A stretch of 16,633 bases of DNA from assembly GCA_934590135.1 (NCBI GenBank), contig CAKTOT010000046.1, positions 1 to 16,633 of the forward strand, read 5' to 3'. The notes under the pieces were generated by a model that was given only the letters and a program-made list of their open reading frames with translations, made no database searches and had not been told where the DNA came from. Made by a program: the position numbers and the translations under genes. Source of the stretch: an uncultured Muribaculaceae bacterium. GTDB lineage: Bacteria > Bacteroidota > Bacteroidia > Bacteroidales > Muribaculaceae. This document shows, in pieces, positions 1-6,068 of this stretch (position 1 is its first letter; every line of letters starts with the position of its first letter).

Positions 1-81
1 GTATAACCCTAATGATTAACCTCCCGGCATGTACAGACAGTGGTTCGGCATGTTCGGGATAATAGAAAATCGAAAAACTGT

Positions 82-2535
82 ATGAAAAGAATCTTTACAC
101 TGGCACTGGGCGCGACATTAGCGCTGACCGCTTTTGCCGAGCAGGATCATATAAGTCTGCTCGGAGTGGACTATACCGTGGACACGCTGTTCCACGCCAA
201 AGTCGGCCCCGGCACCACGCAGACACAGTTGCGGCTCGAAGGCCCCAGCCCCCTGAACGTGTTCTATCTCACCGTCGATTGCACTACACCCGGCGTCACT
301 ATACGCGCCGTTAGCGGCACCGACAAGGTGGCCGGAACGTCTCGCACCTCCGTGATGGCTCAGAACAAATCGACGGACGGATTGCAGTATTTTGCCGGCA
401 CCAACGGCGACTTCTACTGGACCAGCGGCACCGCCACCAACGGCACTTCCAAGGTGGGCACGCCCACGCATTCCTTTGTCGTCGAGGGCGAGCCTTTCCT
501 GACTTTCAACGAAGGATGCCAATTTATATATGACAACGACGGCGTGCCGCACGTGCAGTATATAAATTACTATACCGGTACGGCCGAATGCGGCGACAAG
601 ACCACATCTTTCAAGGGTATCAACGATCCCGCCAGTGTTGCCGACGGATTGACACTGTACACTTACCGCTTTTGGGGCAGTACCAACCAAAATGACCGCG
701 CCGGCAATTGCTACGAGGTAACGGCCAAGCTGGCGGAAGGCGAGAAATTCGCCGCCGGCGGCAAGTTCAAAATCATAGTAACCTCCGAGCCCAATACTTC
801 GGGCGATACCAAGATCCCGGATGATGGTTTCGTGCTCCATGGCCGCGGCGGCACATCGCTGGGCAATACCGGTGCATCCGATTTTGTCAAAGGCCTCAAA
901 CCGGGCGATGTCATCACCCTCGACAATATTATCCTTGACGAGGGCGGGCAGCGACTGTATCCTCGCACCATCATGTCCGGCAGCAGTAAGAATGTCGGCT
1001 TGGGCGAGACCATCACCATCGAAGATGCCGCACGTCACCCGCGCACCTGTCTGGGCTACACCAAAGATCGCAAGAAGGTTATTATGATGGTTATAGACGG
1101 TCGTACCAGTGCCAGCGCCGGTATTTCAATCCCGGCACTCGGCGACGTGATGCGCTACGCCGGGGCCTACGAGGCTGTGAATATCGACGGCGGCGGCTCG
1201 TCCACGCTGTACACCCAAGCACTGGGCATCCGCAATCACTGCAGCGATGGCAGCGAGAGATCCGTCTCCAACGGCATCTTTGCCGTGCTCGAAGCCCCCG
1301 AGGACAACGAGGTAGCCGAGCTGCAATTTGCCGATTGGACCGTCAAAATACCCTCCTTGGCCGTGTATACCCCCGTAGTATATGCCTATAATAAATATGG
1401 CAAGCTGATCAACGCCGACTACAAAGACTATACCCTCGAGTGTCCCGCCAATTTGGGCGAAATCATCAACGACGGACACTCGCTGATGTCCAGTGAAGCC
1501 ACCACTTCGGGTGTGCTCACCGTCACCACGGCCAACGGCATCAAAGCCACCGTCAACGTCTTCCTCACCGGCACCAAGGACATCACCGCCAAGTACGAAA
1601 CCGTAGTGCTCAACAAGACACGCAAATGGGAAGCCGAAATCGTGACCTCGTACACCGGTTCGACCAAGATGCCCCTGGCATCGCGCACCATGACATGGAG
1701 CTCGGCCGACGCCTCCGTGGCCACCGTTACACCCGAAGGTCTGGTAACGCCCGTGGCCAACGGCGAGACCGTCATCACCGGCGTGCGTGGCGAAATCACC
1801 GTCAACATCACCGTCAAAGTACAGATAGCCGGCTCGAAAGTGGCTCCCGTCGACCGCCTTATGCGCGTGGGCGAGTGGAAAACCACCAATATCGGAATGA
1901 CCTCCGTAGCCTTGACGCCCAACGAAAACGGCGCCAACGTCGATTACGTCATCAAGAGCACACGCGGCGCCCGCATCTCGGTGCTCCCCGAAGCAGACAT
2001 CTTCAGCTATCCTCAGACAATACGCGTGCGCCTCAATCCCGGCACCGCCAAAATTACCGATGTGACCGTGACATTGAAGGCCAATAACGCTATCGGCGTA
2101 GTTGCCAAGAAATTCACCGACATCAAGGCCGGCGAAATGAACACCTACGAAATGCCCGTGGACGAGTACTTTGATACGACCGACATAGGCATCTATCCCA
2201 TCCGCTTTGTATCCGTAGCCATGGGCATCGGCGGCAATACCAAGACCGACTATCATGTCGAGATACCCGGCATCGAAGCCGTGTATGACGAATCGACCCT
2301 CTCGATAGACGACATCAAGGCCGACGCCGGCGATAACGCCGAGAACCGCTTCTTCAGCGTCAACGGCGATATCGTAACGCTGTCCGCAGCCGCCGACGTC
2401 GTGATAGTAGACGCTGCAGGCCGCACCATAGCCGCCTACAACGGCGTGGCCGAAGTGACGCTGCCCAAAGGCGTAGCCGTGCTTAGCGCCACGACGGCCG
2501 ACGGCACCGTGCACGCCCTCAAGGTGATACGCTGA
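82..2535 (+). CDS. Secreted phosphodiester glycosidase (NAGPA-type) with Ig-like domain, copy 1
   Basis: An exported 817-residue protein. It starts with a signal peptide (MKRIFTLALGATLALTAFA, predicted cut after residue 19). The NAGPA/phosphodiester glycosidase domain covers roughly residues 50-400. Its hallmarks are DGR near residue 339 followed by an alanine/glycine stretch, and NIDGGGSST near 367-375. The family (PF09992) hydrolyses sugar-1-phosphodiesters such as GlcNAc-1-phosphate esters; the substrate here is unknown. A BIG2-like bacterial Ig domain follows at about 508-590. The last 60 residues (from FFSVNG) resemble a degenerate T9SS-type C-terminal domain. I chose the ATG at 82 over a GTG at 40 because the signal peptide begins there and the paralog at 6069 starts with the same residues. 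From codon 400 onward the gene is nearly identical to that paralog, while the catalytic half is only about three quarters identical by eye. The promoter probably lies beyond the left edge or within the first 80 bases. Confidence 0.9.
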   Translation: MKRIFTLALGATLALTAFAEQDHISLLGVDYTVDTLFHAKVGPGTTQTQLRLEGPSPLNVFYLTVDCTTPGVTIRAVSGTDKVAGTSRTSVMAQNKSTDGLQYFAGTNGDFYWTSGTATNGTSKVGTPTHSFVVEGEPFLTFNEGCQFIYDNDGVPHVQYINYYTGTAECGDKTTSFKGINDPASVADGLTLYTYRFWGSTNQNDRAGNCYEVTAKLAEGEKFAAGGKFKIIVTSEPNTSGDTKIPDDGFVLHGRGGTSLGNTGASDFVKGLKPGDVITLDNIILDEGGQRLYPRTIMSGSSKNVGLGETITIEDAARHPRTCLGYTKDRKKVIMMVIDGRTSASAGISIPALGDVMRYAGAYEAVNIDGGGSSTLYTQALGIRNHCSDGSERSVSNGIFAVLEAPEDNEVAELQFADWTVKIPSLAVYTPVVYAYNKYGKLINADYKDYTLECPANLGEIINDGHSLMSSEATTSGVLTVTTANGIKATVNVFLTGTKDITAKYETVVLNKTRKWEAEIVTSYTGSTKMPLASRTMTWSSADASVATVTPEGLVTPVANGETVITGVRGEITVNITVKVQIAGSKVAPVDRLMRVGEWKTTNIGMTSVALTPNENGANVDYVIKSTRGARISVLPEADIFSYPQTIRVRLNPGTAKITDVTVTLKANNAIGVVAKKFTDIKAGEMNTYEMPVDEYFDTTDIGIYPIRFVSVAMGIGGNTKTDYHVEIPGIEAVYDESTLSIDDIKADAGDNAENRFFSVNGDIVTLSAAADVVIVDAAGRTIAAYNGVAEVTLPKGVAVLSATTADGTVHALKVIR

Positions 2536-2537
2536 TT
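1279..2537 (+). repeat. Long direct repeat, left copy (3' half of glycosidase copy 1)
   Basis: This stretch matches 7278-8536 at a constant offset of 5,999 bases. Reading line by line I found no difference over 1279-2501. There are then two substitutions, at 2502 (C/T, silent) and 2527 (A/G, Ile/Val), and the match ends two bases after the stop codon. Upstream of 1279 the paralogs differ at many codons, including silent positions, so the boundary is abrupt. Confidence 0.97.
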
Positions 2538-2558
2538 GTAATTTAAGAATTTAATATC

Positions 2559-2594
2559 GCACCCCGGAAGTCGAAAGCAAGACTTTCGGGGTGC
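2559..2594 (+). terminator. Hairpin terminator after glycosidase copy 1
   Basis: A 14-base arm (GCACCCCGGAAGTC, 2559-2572) pairs with 2581-2594 with one mismatch around an 8-base loop. It begins 24 bases after the stop codon. There is no good T-run behind it, so termination strength is uncertain. Confidence 0.6.
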
Positions 2595-2652
2595 GCTATA
2601 TGATAGGATTGTACTATAAATTGTGCGAATACCGTATAATTGGAATTGTACT

Positions 2653-2709
2653 ATGTGAAGACTCTTGGGTTATATGAAGATTTTAGGGCTATATGAGGGT
2701 TTTGGGGTT
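2653..2709. repeat. Three degenerate 19-bp tandem repeats
   Basis: Units at 2653-2671, 2672-2690 and 2691-2709 follow the pattern ATRTGARGRYTYTTGGGYT loosely, and the start of a fourth (ATGT) follows. No coding role is apparent. Confidence 0.7.
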
Positions 2710-2769
2710 ATGTAATTGGGCTATACTGTGTAGGATGGGGCGAGACTTTGCGATGCCGAAAAAACGAAA

Positions 2770-2821
2770 CCTGCCGGCATCCGACCTCATAGGTGAGGGC
2801 AGGGCGTGCCGGCAGGCTTTT
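2770..2821. terminator. Strong hairpin terminator with no assigned upstream gene
   Basis: CCTGCCGGCA (2770-2779) pairs perfectly with TGCCGGCAGG (2807-2816) and is followed by CTTTTTGATTTT. The 27-base loop contains a small inner hairpin (ACCT-CAT-AGGT). The minus strand also shows a T-rich tail (a run of six A at about 2759-2764 on the plus strand), so it could act in both directions. It sits 235 bases after the nearest stop codon, so either it backs up the weaker hairpin at 2559 or it ends an unannotated short RNA. Confidence 0.75.
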
Positions 2822-3284
2822 TGATTTTATCGGGGACTGTCAATTGGCAATGATGCCGGGAAATCCTGCGACGGGGGTATATGCCCGTGCAAATTGTCGT
2901 ATCAGTTGGACAGTCTCTTTGCGAAGGCCGCTGCGACGTGCGCGACCGGATGTTTTGACGGATTGAGCCGTCATAGTAGATTGGGTGTAGTTTTGCTTCA
3001 TAGGCATGTAGCGCGGTTTGGTGTTATGTGCTATAAGTTCTTTGTAGAGTACCGCTGTGGCATGGCGTCCGTGCTGCGTGCGGTATAGAGATAACGCATA
3101 AAGAAGCTGATTTATTACATCGACAGCTCAAAAAATATGGTTGCATCGGGGAGATGCTTTTGGGTGTGAATTGTTGAGCCCGGATGCTTATCTAATCGAA
3201 TCGGATGTAACGTCCGGATGCTGTCGGTATTGTTCTGTTTTACGTTAAATAAGGTTAAATGTTGGTTTCTTTGATATTTTATCG

Positions 3285-3315
3285 TTGTCGGTATGAGATA
3301 AATGCTGTAATTTTG
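3285..3315 (+). promoter_or_regulatory. Bacteroidota-type promoter for the sigma-factor gene
   Basis: TTG at 3285-3287 and TAATTTTG at 3308-3315 match the Bacteroides primary-sigma consensus (TTG, 19-21 bases, TAnnTTTG) with a spacing of 20. Transcription would begin near 3320, giving a 5' leader of roughly 145 bases before the ATG at 3467. That leader contains a short palindromic hairpin (CCGG-ATGC-CCGG, 3337-3348) and is A-rich near the start codon. Confidence 0.7.
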
Positions 3316-3466
3316 CCCGAAATGCCGCTCTGTAGACCGGATGCCCGGCGAGCCGTGCGGATAAAGAAGGAAACGTAACAACAAACCATAGAATCAACTT
3401 ATTAACATCGTATTGCCTATCGAAACACTGCTACTCTATTCGAACTAAATAAGACAAATCAGTAGA

Positions 3467-4063
3467 ATGCAGAAATTTCGGAAACTGACTGATGACCAGT
3501 TGGTGTCAGCATTTGCCGCAGGAGACAATCAAGCCTTTGATGCCCTATTGGGACGTCATCAGACGCGCTTGTACAATTACATATTGCGTGTCATACGTGA
3601 CGAAGATTTGGCTAACGACTTCTTTCAAGAGACATTTGTCAAGGTGATTACGACCATCAAGCAGGGTCGTTATACGCCCGACGGCAAATTTGCCTCTTGG
3701 TTGACACGCATCGCGCACAACATTATGATAGATCACTATCGCGCCGACCGCGGCTATGCCGTTGTCAGTGCTGATGGTATGTCCGAAGACAAGAGCCTGC
3801 TCAATCGTGTGGAACTGGCCGAGGAAAACATTGAAGACCTGTTGATAGCCAAGACTATACGCGATGATGTCCGCGCCATGATACGACGTCTGCCTCGCGA
3901 GCAGCGCCAAGTGTTGGCTATGCGATACTATCGCGACTTATCATTCAAAGAGATAGCCGAGCGTACCGGCGTAAGCATCAATACCGCTCTCGGTCGTATG
4001 CGCTACGCCATTATCAACCTTCGTCGATATATCGAAGAATCACGCATAGTGCTGACCAAATGA
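3467..4063 (+). CDS. ECF-like sigma-70 family RNA polymerase sigma factor
   Basis: A 198-residue sigma factor with only the two core regions. Region 2 spans about residues 23-93 and carries the core-RNAP-binding and -10 recognition segment (DFFQETFVKV, FASWLTRIAHN). Region 4 spans about 134-186 with the helix-turn-helix FKEIAERTGVSINTALGRMR. A linker of about 40 residues lies between them. Length and order are typical of ECF (group 4) sigma factors. No FecR-like or other anti-sigma gene lies beside it, and neither a SusC/SusD pair nor a transmembrane sensor is nearby, so it is not a usual glycan-utilisation sigma/anti-sigma unit. It appears monocistronic, with its own promoter (3285-3315) and terminator (4218-4253). 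Its regulon cannot be read from the sequence. The ATG at 3467 fits the region 2 start; no clear Shine-Dalgarno site is present, as usual in this phylum. Confidence 0.93.
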   Translation: MQKFRKLTDDQLVSAFAAGDNQAFDALLGRHQTRLYNYILRVIRDEDLANDFFQETFVKVITTIKQGRYTPDGKFASWLTRIAHNIMIDHYRADRGYAVVSADGMSEDKSLLNRVELAEENIEDLLIAKTIRDDVRAMIRRLPREQRQVLAMRYYRDLSFKEIAERTGVSINTALGRMRYAIINLRRYIEESRIVLTK

Positions 4064-4167
4064 TAATCCCGGAAATTGTACGCTGTTACACTTGCAGGTG
4101 AACTTCGATGCAGACGGCGATGTGCGGAATTGTACATTTGGCGACACCTATATTTGGCGGTGACATT

Positions 4168-4205
4168 GATATAAAACGTATATAAAGATATAAAACGTAT
4201 ATAAA
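4168..4205. repeat. Perfect 19-bp tandem duplication
   Basis: GATATAAAACGTATATAAA occurs at 4168-4186 and again at 4187-4205 without a mismatch, in the untranslated tail of the sigma-factor transcript just before its terminator. Confidence 0.95.
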
Positions 4206-4217
4206 CATAATGAAATA

Positions 4218-4253
4218 AGCGGCATCCCGGACGAAGACGGGATGCCGCTTTTA
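4218..4253 (+). terminator. Rho-independent terminator of the sigma-factor gene
   Basis: A perfect 12-bp stem, AGCGGCATCCCG (4218-4229) with CGGGATGCCGCT (4238-4249), an 8-base loop and a short T tail. It lies about 155 bases after the stop codon. Confidence 0.85.
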
Positions 4254-4494
4254 GCACATTTTAATAATTTTTTAGTATGTTAAAATGGCGTTATGTCGGA
4301 AATTAGTGGTAATTTAGCGGCGTGAAAGCGTATGCGCCGAAACGGCCGGTTGGCCTGACGATGTCGAGCCTTGCGACATAAATAGCGTACACGCGTTTCT
4401 CCGGCATATATTTCGCCGCTTCGGCGTGCCTATATGGCCGTAATCGTTAATAATTTGAATATATTTATCTACTAACCCTAAAAAATAGAACCGC

Positions 4495-5946
4495 ATGAAA
4501 AAGGCTTTACTTCTTGCGACTATGGCGTTGGCATCATCGTCTGCCTTCGCTGTAATTGACGGGGCCACTTACGAAACAATCGACGGCCTCGAGTGTAAAA
4601 ATATGTGGATTGCCGACCGCTTCCACAACAACTACGAGTTCGCTCGCTACTCCTTTATGGAGCAGGGTACAAAAGCTCGTACGGCATGTGTCGCCAAACT
4701 AGGTGACAATAACGAAGACATCAAGATCCTTATAGGCTGGTCCAACACAATGACCGAAGGTGAGTCTTCGAACGACTATGGCAAGATCGTTGTCGTCAAC
4801 TTCTTGACCGGTAAGGAAGAACGCGTTCTGCAACTTACTTACGAAGGCAAGCCCCTCACCGGACTGCTTTGCGCCAACCAGATCGGTTGCGACTCTTTCG
4901 GCCACGTATGGGTTGCCGGTTATCTGGCTACCACAGTCAAGATGGAAGGCGAAGGCGCTTCCGCTACCGTGACCGGCGCCAACGCACATCGCGTATATCA
5001 GGTGAATATGGAAACCGGTGAATGCACCATCGTCAACGACTTCACACTCGGCGAAGACGATTGGAGTGCTACAAACGCCGGTCGTATTGACTACTGCAAC
5101 CTCGTAGGTGACGTGACCTTGCAGGAAGCAGCCTGTGTATATATGGCCGCTATCAACGGCACCGCCGCTCCTATATACGGTTTCCGTGCCGAGCAAGGTG
5201 CTACAGGTGCTGACGCATGGCAGCCCCTGATGAACGACGGTGCATACTACGCCCAGAACATCGAAGAAACTTATCCCGAAGGCAAAGCTTCGTGGAGCTA
5301 CGCTCCCACAGTTGCCATCGTTAAGGACGAAGACTTCTCCGGTCAGCTGTTCTATGTTGACGGATTCACAACCTACCCCACGCTGTACAACACCTCCGGT
5401 ACTATCGTTGACAGCTTCAAGAATGCTGACGCCGCACTGGCTCCTCTTGATCCCGGCACAAACGGTGTAGCCGAATTCTCCATCGACGGCAAAGACTTCG
5501 TTGTATATTCGATGAGCCAGTACAATAAGGCTGACGAAGCTACCGGCGTCATCTGCGGCGCTCGTATCGCTCAACTCGGCGAAGGCCAGTCCTTTGATGG
5601 TATGAAGCAAATGTGGGTAATCCCCGGAACACAAGGTCTCGGTGACACCAGCGACGGTGGCACACGTTACCACGCACTTGACGCAGTACATATCACCGAC
5701 CCCAACGGTATTGATGGTGTATTCGTGCTGACTTTCAAATGCTACAACGGCCTTGCAGTATACCAGGTTGCTCCCGAAGGCTATCAGACTCCCGGTGCTG
5801 TCAACGACATCATTGTTGACGACAACAACAACGCCCCCGTGCAGTACTTCAACCTCAATGGTGTAGAAGTTAACGCCAACAACCTTACCCCCGGCATCTA
5901 TCTGACCCGCCAAGGCAACAAGGGTGGCAAAGTTATCGTTAAATAA
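4495..5946 (+). CDS. Secreted protein of unknown function with T9SS-like C-terminal domain
   Basis: A 483-residue exported protein. The signal peptide is MKKALLLATMALASSSAFA (cut after residue 19). The middle consists of repeated beta-strand segments with Gly/Asp turns, for example IGCDSFGHVWVAG and KIVVVNFLTGKEE, and suggests a beta-propeller or similar all-beta fold; I do not recognise a named family with confidence. The last 38 residues (PVQYFNLNGVEV, then PGIYLTRQGNK and KVIVK) have the layout of the T9SS type A sorting domain common in Bacteroidales, so the protein is probably surface-exposed or released. The codons use more T-ending third positions (GGT, GCT, CGT) than neighbouring genes, which could reflect high expression. 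It lies between the two glycosidase genes and has its own terminator (5973-6010). A role in binding or presenting the glycosidase substrate is only a guess from position. Confidence 0.85.
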   Translation: MKKALLLATMALASSSAFAVIDGATYETIDGLECKNMWIADRFHNNYEFARYSFMEQGTKARTACVAKLGDNNEDIKILIGWSNTMTEGESSNDYGKIVVVNFLTGKEERVLQLTYEGKPLTGLLCANQIGCDSFGHVWVAGYLATTVKMEGEGASATVTGANAHRVYQVNMETGECTIVNDFTLGEDDWSATNAGRIDYCNLVGDVTLQEAACVYMAAINGTAAPIYGFRAEQGATGADAWQPLMNDGAYYAQNIEETYPEGKASWSYAPTVAIVKDEDFSGQLFYVDGFTTYPTLYNTSGTIVDSFKNADAALAPLDPGTNGVAEFSIDGKDFVVYSMSQYNKADEATGVICGARIAQLGEGQSFDGMKQMWVIPGTQGLGDTSDGGTRYHALDAVHITDPNGIDGVFVLTFKCYNGLAVYQVAPEGYQTPGAVNDIIVDDNNNAPVQYFNLNGVEVNANNLTPGIYLTRQGNKGGKVIVK

Positions 5947-5972
5947 TACGGACTACAATCCTTGATATACAA

Positions 5973-6010
5973 AAAAGGGGGAGTGGCGGTATGCCCCTCC
6001 CCCTTTTACT
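5973..6010 (+). terminator. Rho-independent terminator after the secreted protein gene
   Basis: AAAAGGGGGAG (5973-5983) pairs with CTCCCCCTTTT (5997-6007). The loop extends the stem with GGC/GCC after a one-base mismatch. It lies 26 bases after the stop codon at 5946, with a T-run built into the right arm. The A-rich left arm would also allow some function on the other strand. Confidence 0.85.
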
Positions 6011-6030
6011 TATAATCTTACAAAGACTCA

Positions 6031-6045
6031 GCCCCTGAAAGGGGC
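6031..6045 (+). other. Small leader hairpin before glycosidase copy 2
   Basis: GCCCC-TGAAA-GGGGC forms a perfect 5-bp hairpin, ending 23 bases before the ATG at 6069. It could lie in the 5' leader and affect translation. No matching hairpin is present before copy 1. Confidence 0.4.
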
Positions 6046-6068
6046 ATATCAGCCCTAAAAACATCAAT

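Larger units (their letters stand above)
2595..3284. other. Long intergenic region with no convincing gene
   Basis: About 690 bases between the first glycosidase terminator and the sigma-factor promoter. The short open frames here (64 codons at 2894-3088 on the plus strand, 89 codons at 3115-3384 on the minus strand) lack any recognisable domain or signal peptide, so I do not call them genes. The region holds degenerate 19-bp tandem repeats (2653-2709), a strong hairpin terminator (2770-2821), a possible folded RNA (2835-2915), a weak promoter-like site (TTG at 2963, TAGTTTTG at 2988-2995, spacing 22) and repeated CCGGATG words at 2946, 3180 and 3214. Confidence 0.6.
4064..4494. other. Intergenic region between sigma factor and secreted protein
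   Basis: 431 bases without a convincing gene. The first part is the sigma-factor 3' region, with a perfect 19-bp tandem duplication (4168-4205) and a strong terminator (4218-4253). The rest (4254-4494) must hold the promoter of the gene at 4495. I saw only imperfect -7 candidates (TATATTTC at 4407-4414, TATATTTA at 4460-4467), neither with a well-spaced TTG. A small hairpin, CGCCG-CTT-CGGCG, lies at 4414-4426. The sequence just before the ATG is A-rich. Confidence 0.6.

Noticed and set aside
2894..3088. 64-codon plus-strand frame in the long intergenic region
   Set aside because: No domain, no signal, unusual composition. The region looks non-coding.
3115..3384. 89-codon minus-strand frame overlapping the sigma-factor promoter
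   Set aside because: It covers a well-formed promoter and leader and shows no protein features.
4699..5913. 404-codon frame on the minus strand opposite the secreted protein gene
   Set aside because: No recognisable domain and a Val/Gly/Cys-rich odd composition. The plus-strand frame has a signal peptide and a T9SS-like tail.
6011..6016. TATAAT as a promoter -10 box for glycosidase copy 2
   Set aside because: The primary sigma factor of Bacteroidota does not use this box, there is no matching upstream element, and it sits directly behind a terminator.
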